Of a stretch of DNA of 56,724 nucleotides, positions 26,434 to 34,795 are shown piece by piece. The number at the start of each line of letters is the position of its first letter. Within the stretch, counting starts at the first letter, position 1. Source of the stretch: an uncultured Lentisphaerota bacterium. Its GTDB lineage: Bacteria; Verrucomicrobiota; Lentisphaeria; Oligosphaerales; CAITYL01. The DNA lies in the NCBI GenBank assembly GCA_903896595.1, contig CAITYL010000146.1:1-56724 (forward strand). Direction: 5' to 3'. The notes below the pieces were generated by a model. That model did no database searches, was not told where the DNA came from, and saw only the letters and a list, made by a program, of their open reading frames with translations. The position numbers were made by a program, and so were the translations under genes.

Positions 26434-27345
26434 TTATCCGCCGTGAACATCCCCGATCAGGCGCCGGATCAGGACAGCGGCGTTGGGCGTGTCAGTGTCT
26501 TCTAGATGGTCAATGGCCGAAGCGGTTTTCCCGTCCAGGGTGACCACGGGGTTATGGCATGCGAGGGCGGCCAAAGCGGGACGGCCGATCCCCGATCCAG
26601 CCAAAGCCTGCCACAGCGGGTCGGCGGCCGGATCAAAGCCGGGCATCCAGATGGCACGTTCCATCATGGCCTCAAAGGGGGAGGCGCTGGCGTGAATCAC
26701 GTTGTCCCGCGCGTCCATGGCCAGCCCGAATTCGTCGCGGCGGCGGAACAGGGTTCCGCGAATGGAACTGGTGATCGCCCTGGCCGGGTCGGTGGCGCCG
26801 ATCACCTCCGCGCGGAACCGCTTCCAGGGCAGAACGTCGCCGTCGAACTCCAGCAAAAAACAACGGATCCTGCCGTCTTCCGTGGTGTAAATCTCACGAA
26901 TGGAGGGGTAAAAGCCGTTCAACACGAGAATGCCTTGAATGGCGCCAATATAGAAACCCGGACCAATTTTTGCTGTCTTGGCCGCTGACCACAATCTCAT
27001 CAGAGCCGCCGGGGTGACGTTCAGCTTTTCCAGTGCCGCCATGCCGCTGAACAGAAGGTTCCGGTCGATCGCTTGACTCCAGGACAAGCCAAAGGCGCTC
27101 TGGAACGCCGCCAGCGCCGTGTCGTTCAGCTCCAGGGTTTGAGGCTGCGGACACCCGCCGACCCGGGCAATGACCGTGTAATGGCGGTCAATCAGCCCTT
27201 TTTCACGGATCTCCAGACCGGTCACGATCATCTCGGCGGAGACATGAATGCCCCGCTGTTCGAGGGCGGCGCGAAGCCAAGTCCACAAGGAATCCGACAT
27301 GGCCGCGTGCGGCTTGATAAACCCCAATGCTAAATTCGTTGTCAT
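26434..27345 (-). CDS. Nucleoside diphosphate kinase-like protein with large insertion
   Basis: 303 aa from ATG 27345 (a GTG at 27381 adds 12 residues). The N-terminus LALGFIKPHAAMSD matches the NDK first strand with its phosphate-binding Lys. AEVIGATDPARAITSSIRG matches the NDK GATNP...GTIRGD region, and DNVIHASASPFEAMMERAIW matches the catalytic NVIHGSDS motif with the phospho-accepting His (residue 218). True NDKs are about 140-150 aa. Here roughly 110 residues separate the first helix-strand unit from the rest. Activity is plausible but substrate or fold may have changed. Convergent with the putative glycosidase gene. Confidence 0.7.
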   Translation of the reverse strand: MTTNLALGFIKPHAAMSDSLWTWLRAALEQRGIHVSAEMIVTGLEIREKGLIDRHYTVIARVGGCPQPQTLELNDTALAAFQSAFGLSWSQAIDRNLLFSGMAALEKLNVTPAALMRLWSAAKTAKIGPGFYIGAIQGILVLNGFYPSIREIYTTEDGRIRCFLLEFDGDVLPWKRFRAEVIGATDPARAITSSIRGTLFRRRDEFGLAMDARDNVIHASASPFEAMMERAIWMPGFDPAADPLWQALAGSGIGRPALAALACHNPVVTLDGKTASAIDHLEDTDTPNAAVLIRRLIGDVHGG

Positions 27346-27573
27346 GAAGCCCCGGTTGTAGATGCCGCTGATTACGTTCACCAGCGTACCGTCGGCAACT
27401 TATCCCGCCGCCATGGGATGTCAACCGGCGGTCAAAACGCACATCTCCACCGATGTGATCTTTCTTGTTCTATCGTGGTGAACAGGTGCCCACGGTCGCC
27501 AAAAACTTGTAACCGATGCTACGCGTACGTATTTTGTCAGCGTTTGGTTTTTGCTTTTGATGAGGACCGCTTC

Positions 27574-28473
27574 ATGGCATCTTTTTCAAACCCGCCGCGG
27601 AGTTCGCACCGCCTGTTCCGGCCGCCGGCCGAAGGCGACAGCCTGATTCTGCGGGTGGCCGACGGCTGCCCGCACAACGCCTGCGCCTTCTGCGCCATGT
27701 ACAAAGGGGTGCCCTACCGGGTACTGACGCCGCCGGAAATGGCCCGGGAAGTGGCGCAGGCGCAAGCGGAATGGCCGGAGGCCGGCCGGATCTTCCTGGC
27801 CGACGGCGATGTCATGGCGCTGCCGTTCGCCACCTTGTGCGGACTATTGGACGAGCTGAACGCCCGCTTCCCCCGCCTGGCCCGCATCGGAACGTACGCG
27901 AACGGATCCTCGATCCTGGCCAAATCCGAGGCTGAACTGCGGGCGTTGCGGGAACGCAAGCTGCATACGCTCTATCTCGGACTGGAAAGCGGCGACGACG
28001 CGACCCTGCAGCGCATGCACAAGGCGGAAACCGCCACCGGCATGACGGACGCGGTCCGGCGCGCCCAGGCCTGCGGACTCCGCCTGTCGGTGATGATCCT
28101 GATCGGCGTGGCCGGGCGGGAACAATCGGCGGTGCATGCCACAGCCACCGCCACCGTGCTCAACCGGATGCAGCCCAGACTGTTGTCCGCCCTGCGCTGC
28201 GTGCCCATTCCCGGCACCGCGCTACACGCGGAGATCGCCGCCGGGCGCTTCCAGCCGCTGACCGAGCATGAGGCGGTGGCCGAGCTGCGGGCCGTCCTGG
28301 CCGGGCTGGAGCTGGCGGGCACGGTGTTCCGGGCCAATCATGCCTCCAACAGCGTGCCGCTGGAAGGGCGCCTGCCCAAAGACCGCGACATGCTGCTGGC
28401 CGGCCTGGACCTGCTACTGGCCTCCAACGCCCTCGACCGCCGCACCTCCGGCCCCGTGCCGTGGAGCTTGTAG
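27574..28473 (+). CDS. Radical SAM protein
   Basis: 299 aa from ATG 27574, with GAGG 8-9 bases upstream; the frame is open back to 27418 but that part is not conserved. CPHNACAFCAMYKG gives C-X4-C-X2-C, the 4Fe-4S-binding cluster variant seen in a family of radical SAM proteins of unknown substrate. IFLADGDVMALP, LYLGLESGDDATLQRMHK and LSVMILIGVAGRE follow the (beta/alpha)6 barrel order, including the SAM-binding GLESG segment. Partner unknown: the neighbour at 28475 is convergent with it. Confidence 0.82.
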   Translation: MASFSNPPRSSHRLFRPPAEGDSLILRVADGCPHNACAFCAMYKGVPYRVLTPPEMAREVAQAQAEWPEAGRIFLADGDVMALPFATLCGLLDELNARFPRLARIGTYANGSSILAKSEAELRALRERKLHTLYLGLESGDDATLQRMHKAETATGMTDAVRRAQACGLRLSVMILIGVAGREQSAVHATATATVLNRMQPRLLSALRCVPIPGTALHAEIAAGRFQPLTEHEAVAELRAVLAGLELAGTVFRANHASNSVPLEGRLPKDRDMLLAGLDLLLASNALDRRTSGPVPWSL

Positions 28474-28474
28474 C

Positions 28475-28969
28475 TCAGGGCTGGTACCGTTTTCGCAGTG
28501 CCCGCATCTCCCGATCCTGGAACTCCTGGGCGACCGTCAACAACACGCCGGTGGACCAGGCAAAGGTCATCAGTCCGGCAATGGCGATCATGCCTTCCAG
28601 CAGCCGCCAATTGCGCGGCAAATTATAGATGCTCCCCAAAGTAGTGTAATCCATCAGGGAGAAGTAGAAGGAAATGCTGAAGTTCGGCATCGCCCCTTTC
28701 CACACAAAAAAGCCCGCCCAGACCAGCACCTCGAAAAGATGGAGCACAATGATGATCCAACTCACGAGAATGAGCACGGCCACGCCCCGGATAAACGAGT
28801 GGGAGGAACTGTGGTCCAGCCGCGGCTTGAACGCATTGTTGACCTGGAGGGTCAGAATCATGCCGAACCCGTGCATGACCATGGTGGCCGCCACCAGCAG
28901 GATGCCCCAGCCCAATTCACGAAAGGACGTGATGTAAAGTACTTCGTCAGGAGAGATATTCATCCGCAT
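28475..28969 (-). CDS. Ion-channel-like membrane protein with degenerate filter
   Basis: 164 aa from ATG 28969 (or 28963). Three to four membrane segments: LGWGILLVAATMVMHGFGMIL, GVAVLILVSWIIIVLHLFEVLVWAGFF, and IAIAGLMTFAWSTGVLL. Between the last two lies YFSLMDYTTLGSIYN followed by WRLLEGMIA, which lines up with the pore loop YFSxVTYTTLGYGD...WRLL of two-TM ion channels. The filter GYGD is replaced by GSIY, so potassium selectivity is not expected. It overlaps the upstream SDR gene by 10 bp, so it is translated from the leuA operon. Confidence 0.65.
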   Translation of the reverse strand: MRMNISPDEVLYITSFRELGWGILLVAATMVMHGFGMILTLQVNNAFKPRLDHSSSHSFIRGVAVLILVSWIIIVLHLFEVLVWAGFFVWKGAMPNFSISFYFSLMDYTTLGSIYNLPRNWRLLEGMIAIAGLMTFAWSTGVLLTVAQEFQDREMRALRKRYQP

Positions 28970-29997
28970 GGCCTCGTTTCCATCCCCGGAAAGCACCGGG
29001 CCATTCCCTCGTCGCTGGAAATGATTGGCGCATACCCAAAATCGGCTTCGGCACGGGTATGCCGGAAGAAATGATCCATGCCGAGCTGAGCGGCGGTAAA
29101 CCGCGTCAGCCAAGGTTCACCCAGGCACGGCAGCGCCCGATGCAGTTTCTCCAAAGCACCGCCCAAACGCAAAGCGGTGGTCAGGGACAAGTGGCGGTAC
29201 ACGGGCGGCAACTGCGCCCGCGCCAACATGCTGCCGGCCCAGTCCCACAGGCGGACGGGCGCGGCGTCACCGATGAAGTAGGCGCGGCCGGCCGGCGGCG
29301 ACCCGGAATTATCAAGATGCTCCAGGGCCAAAACATGCGCCCACGCGGCATTATCCACATAGGTGACATCCACCCGGTTGGCGCCATCCCCGATGCGCCA
29401 AAGCCGGCGCCGCCGGGCGAGATCGCACAGGCGCGGTAGCAAATGGGGATCCTCCGGACCGTAAATCAAATGCGGCCGCAACGCGCAAGCTGCCAGCCGC
29501 CGGCCCGGCTGCCCGGGCAGGGGCGTGCCATTGGCGGCCAACACGCGTTGCTCCGCCGCCGCCTTGGATTCAGGATACGACGCCAGATAGCGCGCCGGGT
29601 AGGCCAGCGTCTCGTCCCCGCCGGAAATCGGCTGGTTGCCAAACACCACGCTGGGCGAACTGGTAAAAACCAGCCGGGAAATCCCCTGCTGCAAACAGGC
29701 GCGAACCACCTCCTCCGTCCCTTGGGAATTGACCCGGAAGTAGGTGCGCGCATCACCCCATACTCCGGCCAGCGCGGCGGCATGCACCACGGCGTCGCGG
29801 CCGGCGCAAACCGTCTCCAGCGCCGCCGGCGCCAGCAGATCGCCCGTGTGACAGACAATCCCCTGACGTTCCAGTTCGGGGTAACGGTGCCGGCCGAAAA
29901 CGGCGACTTCATGGCCGCGCCCGCGCAGCATGACCGCCACGCGGCGCCCCAAAAACCCGCCTCCTCCGGTGATCAGCACACGCATATCAAGCGCCAT
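28960..29997 (-). CDS. NAD(P)-dependent extended SDR (3beta-HSD/OleD-like)
   Basis: 345 aa. MRVLITGGGGFLGRRVAV is the Rossmann NAD(P) site. LVFTSSPSVVFG and YPESK give the Ser-Tyr-Lys catalytic residues of the extended SDR family. VDVTYVDNAAWAHVLALEHL and YFIGDAAPVRLWDW are typical of 3beta-hydroxysteroid dehydrogenase/OleD-type enzymes, which reduce a ketone on a hydrophobic substrate. No OleABC genes are visible nearby. Its start lies inside the 3' end of leuA (11-bp overlap; alternative ATG at 29985), implying translational coupling. Confidence 0.8.
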   Translation of the reverse strand: MALDMRVLITGGGGFLGRRVAVMLRGRGHEVAVFGRHRYPELERQGIVCHTGDLLAPAALETVCAGRDAVVHAAALAGVWGDARTYFRVNSQGTEEVVRACLQQGISRLVFTSSPSVVFGNQPISGGDETLAYPARYLASYPESKAAAEQRVLAANGTPLPGQPGRRLAACALRPHLIYGPEDPHLLPRLCDLARRRRLWRIGDGANRVDVTYVDNAAWAHVLALEHLDNSGSPPAGRAYFIGDAAPVRLWDWAGSMLARAQLPPVYRHLSLTTALRLGGALEKLHRALPCLGEPWLTRFTAAQLGMDHFFRHTRAEADFGYAPIISSDEGMARCFPGMETRPCG

Positions 29998-31672
29998 TCA
30001 ACTCCAACAGGCCATTGAGCGCCGAAACCACGGCGCGCACGGCGGCTTGGTCAATATTAACCCCGAAGCCAAGACCATAACAGGATCGCCTCTGATCGTC
30101 CTGAAGACGGACAAAGGTGACCGCCTCGGCATCGGCCGTGTTGCCAATGGCGTCCTCTTCGTATTCCTCCAGCGTAAAGGAGAAGGGAATGGGCAGTTGG
30201 CGGATGGCGCGGACAAAGGCGGCAATCGGCCCGTCGGCCGCGGCGGTCAGCAGATGTGCCTTGCCCAAAAATTCGAGGCGCACCTCGCCTTCAATCCGGC
30301 TCGGGTCATCAGCGTCGGGCCGCGGCCAATATTTCTGCAACCGAATGGGGCCGTCGGCGCGAAGGTAATTCCGCCGCAACAGATCCCAAATCTCATCCGC
30401 CGTGACTTCCCGCGCCACCCGGTCGGCATACTTTTGGACAGCAGCGCTGAACTCAAGCAACAACGGCCGCGGCAGGCGGATGCCGTGTTCCTTCTGCAAG
30501 ATGAAGGCGATGCCGCCCTTGCCCGACTGGCTGTTGATGCGGATGAATTTCTCGAACTGCCGCCCCAAATCGCCAGGATTGATGTGAAGATACGGAATCT
30601 TCCACCCCTTGAAATGCCGGGCCAACTGCTCACTCTCGTCCAACCCCTTGTGGATGGCGTCCTGATGGGACCCTGAAAAGGCGGTGAACACCAGTTCGCC
30701 GGCATATGGATGCCGGGGATGAACGGGCATGGCGGTCAACTCGGCCAATTCATCGCGCAAGGCCTCGATCGGGTCAAACCGCAAGCCGGTGGCCACCCCC
30801 CAATATTCGAGATTGAGCGCCAGGGTGATGAGATCGACATTGCCGCAGCGTTCGCCATGGCCAAACAGGGTGCCCTCGACGCGCTCGCCCCCCGCCAACA
30901 GCGCCAATTCCGTCGCGGCCACGGCCGTGCCCATGTCATTATGGGCGTGCAGGGAGATGGTGCTGCGCGCGCCGTGACGCTGGCGGCGGCGGAACTCCTC
31001 GATCAGGTCGGCATATTCGTTGGGCAACCGCCGCTCCACGGTGGCAGGGAGATTGAGAATGACCTTTTCGCCGGGCGCCGGGTCCCACGCCTCAACCACG
31101 GCGTCGCAGAGGGCGACCGTGAAATCCAGGTCGCTGTCGGTGAACTCCTCCGGCGAAAACTCCAAGAGAATCTGGCTGCCGGCCAGTTGCTCGCGGCAGA
31201 GCGTCCGGGTCAGCCGCACCGCTTCCAAGACCATGGCTTGGGTCTCAGCCGGCGACTTGCCAAAAACGTAGCGCATGTGCAATTCACTGGTGGCCGCGTA
31301 AATGTGAAAAATGGCACGGGGTGCCCCGGCCAGGGATTCAACGGTGCGACGAATCAGATGCTCCCGCGCCTGGGTGAGCACCGACACGGTGACGTCCGCC
31401 GGAATCAACTTTTCCTGGATCAACGCCCGGCAGAAATTAAAATCGTCCGCCGACGCCGAGGGAAAACCGATCTCAATTTCCTTGAAGCCGATGCCACAAA
31501 GCAGCTCGAAATAGCGGCGCTTGCGGGCCGGGGTCATGGGGTCGGGCAACGCCTGATTGCCATCGCGCAAATCCACCGCACACCAGTCCGGACAACGGGT
31601 GAGGGTTTTGCCGGGCCACTCGCGCTGGCGGATGGCGACTGGAGTCGGCGTGGCATAACGGGGGGCACTCAT
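29987..31672 (-). CDS. leuA: 2-isopropylmalate synthase
   Basis: 561 aa from ATG 31672, preceded by GGAG; a TTG at 31690 is less likely. It condenses 2-oxoisovalerate with acetyl-CoA, the first committed step of leucine synthesis. WCAVDLRDGNQALPDPM is the catalytic N-terminal motif, SLHAHNDMGTAVAATELALLAG the metal-binding His motif, GHGERCGNVDL the family signature, and the C-terminal 130 residues are the Leu-binding regulatory domain (DGPIAAFVRAI ... GLGFGVNIDQAAV). The sequence belongs to the long, yeast/actinobacterial-like LeuA2 group. The gene is preceded by a leucine attenuator and followed, with overlap, by an SDR gene. Confidence 0.95.
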   Translation of the reverse strand: MSAPRYATPTPVAIRQREWPGKTLTRCPDWCAVDLRDGNQALPDPMTPARKRRYFELLCGIGFKEIEIGFPSASADDFNFCRALIQEKLIPADVTVSVLTQAREHLIRRTVESLAGAPRAIFHIYAATSELHMRYVFGKSPAETQAMVLEAVRLTRTLCREQLAGSQILLEFSPEEFTDSDLDFTVALCDAVVEAWDPAPGEKVILNLPATVERRLPNEYADLIEEFRRRQRHGARSTISLHAHNDMGTAVAATELALLAGGERVEGTLFGHGERCGNVDLITLALNLEYWGVATGLRFDPIEALRDELAELTAMPVHPRHPYAGELVFTAFSGSHQDAIHKGLDESEQLARHFKGWKIPYLHINPGDLGRQFEKFIRINSQSGKGGIAFILQKEHGIRLPRPLLLEFSAAVQKYADRVAREVTADEIWDLLRRNYLRADGPIRLQKYWPRPDADDPSRIEGEVRLEFLGKAHLLTAAADGPIAAFVRAIRQLPIPFSFTLEEYEEDAIGNTADAEAVTFVRLQDDQRRSCYGLGFGVNIDQAAVRAVVSALNGLLELNGA

Positions 31673-31696
31673 GGGAAACAATCTCCGCAATCTTAA

Positions 31697-31743
31697 GACA
31701 AAAACAAAACAGCCTGCAACCGTGGTCGCGGTTGCAGGCTGTT
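31697..31743 (-). terminator. Leucine attenuator terminator
   Basis: A perfect 14-bp stem AACAGCCTGCAACC / GGTTGCAGGCTGTT (31708-31721 with 31730-31743) with an 8-nt loop. In the minus-strand transcript it is followed by TTTTGTTTTTGTC. It lies 25 bp before the leuA ATG and after the Leu-rich leader peptide, where only an attenuator makes sense. Confidence 0.9.
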
Positions 31744-31775
31744 ATCGGGCTATTCGTCCGTCGTTACCATCTTCG

Positions 31776-31786
31776 GCAACGCCACC
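31776..31786 (-). promoter_or_regulatory. Candidate antiterminator segment of the leu attenuator
   Basis: Just after the leader stop codon, the transcript reads GGTGGCGTTGC. This can pair imperfectly (one mismatch, one bulge) with GCAACCGCGACC of the terminator 5' arm and loop. Weaker than the aro case and offered as a hypothesis. Confidence 0.4.
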
Positions 31787-31788
31787 TG

Positions 31789-31860
31789 TTACCGCACGCA
31801 CTCCCGCAGCAGCGGGAGACACGGCAGTCGTAACAGCAGCATGGCGCGGAAGGTGTTCAC
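31789..31860 (-). CDS. Leucine leader peptide
   Basis: 23 codons starting GTG at 31860 with AAGGA 8 bases upstream (31871-31875 region). Residues 8-10, 12, 15, 17 and 18 are Leu (LLLRLPCLPLL), 7 of 23. The Leu17-Leu18 codons lie inside a perfect hairpin, CTCCCGC/GCGGGAG (31801-31818). TAA at 31789-31791 is followed 46 bp later by the intrinsic terminator. By analogy with leuL leaders, ribosome stalling on scarce Leu-tRNA would prevent termination and allow leuA expression. An ATG at 31842 inside the frame would still translate all seven Leu codons. Confidence 0.85.
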   Translation of the reverse strand: MNTFRAMLLLRLPCLPLLRECVR

Positions 31861-31893
31861 GTCAAAAATCCTTATTTTACTCAATGCCCTACT

Positions 31894-31921
31894 ACTATAA
31901 CGGTACGCCGGAACCGCGCAA
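31894..31921 (-). promoter_or_regulatory. Predicted promoter of the leu leader
   Basis: On the minus strand TTGCGC (-35, 31916-31921), 16 bp, then TATAGT (-10, 31894-31899). Transcription would start about 25-30 bp before the leader GTG. Confidence 0.55.
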
Positions 31922-32046
31922 GCGCGGATGGACAGTCACCGCCTTTGCGATTATGGTACCCTCAATATCACGTCCGGGCCGCGATGGCCTCGGTGGACGG
32001 ATCAAGCAGCGACCCACACATCAACTTCGGGAGGCACGACACCCTT

Positions 32047-33135
32047 ATGGAAAAAAAGATTTTTAACTTTCACCCCGGCCCCGCCATCTTGCCGCATGAA
32101 GTCATGCTCAAGGCGCAGGCGGAGTTCGCCAACTTCCGCGGCATCGGCTACGGCCTGATGGAGGAAAGCCATCGCAGCCCCGTGTTCATGGACGTGATCA
32201 AACAGGCCGAAACCAACATCCGTGAGCTGATGGGCATTTCCGACAACTACGCCGTGCTGTTCCTGCAAGGCGGCGCCAGCCTCCAGTTCGCCATGGTCCC
32301 GATGAACATCGGCATCCCCGGCAAACCGATGCTCTACGCCGACACCGGCTACTGGGCCAGCCGCGCCATCAAGGAAGCCAAGCTGTTTGGCGATGTCAAA
32401 CTGGTCTACGAAGGCAAAAAGAGCAACTACTCCCATATCGGCGACCCCCACGACTGGAGCTTTGACCCGGACGCCGCCTATGCCTTCGTCTGCTCCAACA
32501 ACACCATTTACGGGTCCCAGTACCACTTCTTCCCTGAGACCGGCGCCCTGCCCCTCGTCGCCGACATGTCCAGCGACATCATGTCCCGCCCGGTGGACAT
32601 GAACAAGTTCGCCATCATCTTTGCCGGCGCCCAGAAAAACCTCGGCCCCTCCGGCGTCACCCTGGCCATCGTCCGCAAAGACCTGATGGCCCGCTGCCCC
32701 GCCAACATCCCGACCATGCTCAAATACAGCACCCACATCGAGAACGACTCGATGTACAACACTCCGCCGACCTTCGGTATCTACATCATCGCCCTGGTCA
32801 CCGAGTGGATCAAGGAACAAGGCGGCCTCGAAGGCATGAACCGCCTCAATACCGCCAAGTCCAACGCGCTCTACAACGCCATCGACAATTCCGCCGGCTA
32901 CTTCCGCGGCACCGTCGATCCGGGCGACCGCTCCAAGATGAACGTCACCTTCCGCCTGCCCTCCGAAGAACTGGAAGGCAAGTTCTGCAAGGAAGCCACC
33001 GCCGCCAGCCTGATCGGCCTCAAGGGACACCGCGCCGTCGGCGGCGTCCGCGCCAGCATCTACAACGCCATGCCGCTGGAGGGCGTCGAACGTCTGGTGG
33101 ACTTCATGCACAGCTTCCAAGCCGCCAACGGCTGA
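32047..33135 (+). CDS. serC: Phosphoserine aminotransferase
   Basis: 362 aa from ATG 32047, chosen because family members start just before FNFHPGPAILP; GGGAGG lies 13 bases upstream. It converts 3-phosphohydroxypyruvate to phosphoserine using PLP. HPGPA at the start, GYGLMEESHRSPVF, FLQGGASLQFAMVPMN, and the PLP-Lys motif AGAQKNLGPSG are all present, as is the phosphate-binding GGVRASIYNA near the end. It is divergent from leuA and monocistronic, with its own terminator. Nothing in its leader resembles the attenuators next door. Confidence 0.96.
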   Translation: MEKKIFNFHPGPAILPHEVMLKAQAEFANFRGIGYGLMEESHRSPVFMDVIKQAETNIRELMGISDNYAVLFLQGGASLQFAMVPMNIGIPGKPMLYADTGYWASRAIKEAKLFGDVKLVYEGKKSNYSHIGDPHDWSFDPDAAYAFVCSNNTIYGSQYHFFPETGALPLVADMSSDIMSRPVDMNKFAIIFAGAQKNLGPSGVTLAIVRKDLMARCPANIPTMLKYSTHIENDSMYNTPPTFGIYIIALVTEWIKEQGGLEGMNRLNTAKSNALYNAIDNSAGYFRGTVDPGDRSKMNVTFRLPSEELEGKFCKEATAASLIGLKGHRAVGGVRASIYNAMPLEGVERLVDFMHSFQAANG

Positions 33136-33163
33136 GCACAACCACCCCTGGTCCGTACAAACG

Positions 33164-33204
33164 CGCCGCCCGGCTCCTCATCAGAGCCGGGCGGCGTTCT
33201 TTTT
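33164..33204 (+). terminator. Intrinsic terminator after serC
   Basis: A perfect 13-bp stem CGCCGCCCGGCTC / GAGCCGGGCGGCG (33164-33176 with 33184-33196) followed by TTCTTTTT. It lies about 30 bp after the stop codon. Confidence 0.92.
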
Positions 33205-33282
33205 GGGGTTAAGTCACCGTATCGAAATAACCTTATACTAATGGCGCATGCCGCTTTTTAATCTCGGCGTTATGTCAAGACC

Positions 33283-33307
33283 GGGAGCCGCCCGTCCTCG
33301 GGCGGAC
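33283..33307. repeat. GC hairpin word, copy 5
   Basis: GGGAGCCGCCCGTCCTCGGG plus CGGAC, the reverse complement of the 11741-11764 copy. Confidence 0.65.
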
Positions 33308-33343
33308 AGCGATGGCGTCACACCAGTTCCGCCCTTTTATTAA

Positions 33344-33398
33344 GAAAGCGGTGTCGAGCCACCGCCACTCAAAAGATTCCGGCCGCGGCCGGAACCGG
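33344..33398 (-). repeat. Dispersed repeat family B, copy 2 (inverted)
   Basis: GAAAGCGGTGTCGAGCCACC then GCCACTCAAAAGATTCCGG, and the palindrome GGCCGCGGCC; the reverse complement of the copies at 216-279 and 36774-36837. In copy 1 the adjoining module (105-200) has the same orientation, so the two halves have been rearranged relative to each other. Confidence 0.8.
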
Positions 33399-33601
33399 TA
33401 AAGCGGAACCTCGCCGCCGCCCTACCAGCGCTCAACCACAGTAGACTTCATGATTCCGCGGTTCGATATTCGGCAATCTACGGTTCATCTTACCGTACCC
33501 CCACCCGGTAACCCCTGACTTTTTTACCGCCGCCCGGGTTGTGTCCACGGATTTCGCCGTTATCTTTCAGGGCTGTCTTTTCCCAATCACTGCCCAAGCG
33601 C

Positions 33602-33691
<90 letters not shown>

Positions 33692-33703
33692 TTTTTTAAT
33701 CGT

Positions 33704-34720
33704 TTAGAGCTGCTTGCCGCCCAGTTCGACATAGGGGCGCAGGGCCGCCATGATGTCACCAAAGGTCTTGGAGTCCAACTGCTGCGCGGCATCGCTGAGG
33801 GCGTTCACCGGCTCGGGATGCGCCTCAATCACCACACCGTCGGCGCCAGCGGCAATGCCCGCCTTGGCCAGCGGCAGCACCAACCGTTGCACACCGGCGG
33901 CATGGCTCGGGTCAATCACCACCGGCAGATGCGTTTCCGCCTTGGCGACCGCCACGGCGCCCACGTCCAGCGTGTTGCGGGTGGCCTTCTCGAAGGTGCG
34001 GATGCCGCGCTCGCAGAGCACCACATTGGGGCAGCCGTTGACGATCAGGTATTCGGCCGCTGACAGCCATTCCTCAATGCTGGTGGCCATGCCGCGCTTG
34101 AGCAGCACCGGCAGGCCAACCCGCGCCGTCACCTCCAGCAGGCAATAGTTCTGGCAGTTGCGCGCGCCGATCTGCAGCATGTCGGCCACCGCCGCCACTT
34201 TGTCCAAATGATGGGCGCCCAACACCTCGGTGACCACCGCCACCCCGAACTCGCGCTTGATATGCACCAGATAATCCAACGCCTCGTCCCCCATGCCCTG
34301 GAAATCATAGGGCGAGGTGCGCGGCTTGTAGGCCATGCCGCGGATGATCCGGACGCCGGCGGCAACCAGGTCGCGCACCGAAGTCCGCAACTGGTCGAAG
34401 CTCTCAATCGAACAGGGGCCGGCAATCACCTGGAAGTGGCCACCGCCAATGGCGTAGTTGCCAATCTTCACCACCGTGTCGGCCGCATGATAGTCCCGGG
34501 TCGCCAGCTTGTACCGCTTTTGGATCGGCAGCACGTCCGCCACACTGGGCATGCTCTTGAGAATTTCCAGGGAACGGTGCGACAGTTCGTCGCCCACGGC
34601 GCCGATCACCGTGCGCTCGACACCGGTGATGACCCGCGGTTCATAGCCGAGTTCGACAATGTGCCGTTTGACGTCTTCGACTTCCGCCGGCGTCGCCTGG
34701 GGCTTGAATACAATGATCAT
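33704..34720 (-). CDS. aroF: 3-deoxy-7-phosphoheptulonate (DAHP) synthase, type I-beta
   Basis: 338 aa. It joins phosphoenolpyruvate and erythrose 4-phosphate, the entry step of aromatic amino acid synthesis. Residues 1-70 form a ferredoxin-like regulatory domain (MIIVFKPQATPAEVEDVKRHI). FQVIAGPCSIES, RGMAYKPRTSPYDFQG, IGARNCQN and VVIDPSHAAGVQ are catalytic/metal motifs of the AroF/KDO8P-like class found in Thermotoga and Bacillus. Feedback regulation often acts through the N-terminal domain. Upstream lies an aromatic leader-peptide attenuator 200-340 bp before the start, so expression is also likely tuned by aromatic aminoacyl-tRNA. Confidence 0.94.
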   Translation of the reverse strand: MIIVFKPQATPAEVEDVKRHIVELGYEPRVITGVERTVIGAVGDELSHRSLEILKSMPSVADVLPIQKRYKLATRDYHAADTVVKIGNYAIGGGHFQVIAGPCSIESFDQLRTSVRDLVAAGVRIIRGMAYKPRTSPYDFQGMGDEALDYLVHIKREFGVAVVTEVLGAHHLDKVAAVADMLQIGARNCQNYCLLEVTARVGLPVLLKRGMATSIEEWLSAAEYLIVNGCPNVVLCERGIRTFEKATRNTLDVGAVAVAKAETHLPVVIDPSHAAGVQRLVLPLAKAGIAAGADGVVIEAHPEPVNALSDAAQQLDSKTFGDIMAALRPYVELGGKQL

Positions 34721-34795
34721 GGGAATTGCTCCTTTTGAAACGTTGGGGATTGCGAATGAAAGCAGGAAGGGATGGGTTACGTTTATCAGTGTGGG

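Larger units (their letters stand above)
33205..33601. other. Gap with composite repeat
   Basis: Holds a module matching 105-200 (CCGCTTTTTAATCTCGGCG and following), the GC hairpin word at 33283-33307, and family B repeat copy at 33344-33398 in the opposite orientation to the 216-279 copy. Nothing gene-like seen. Confidence 0.6.
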
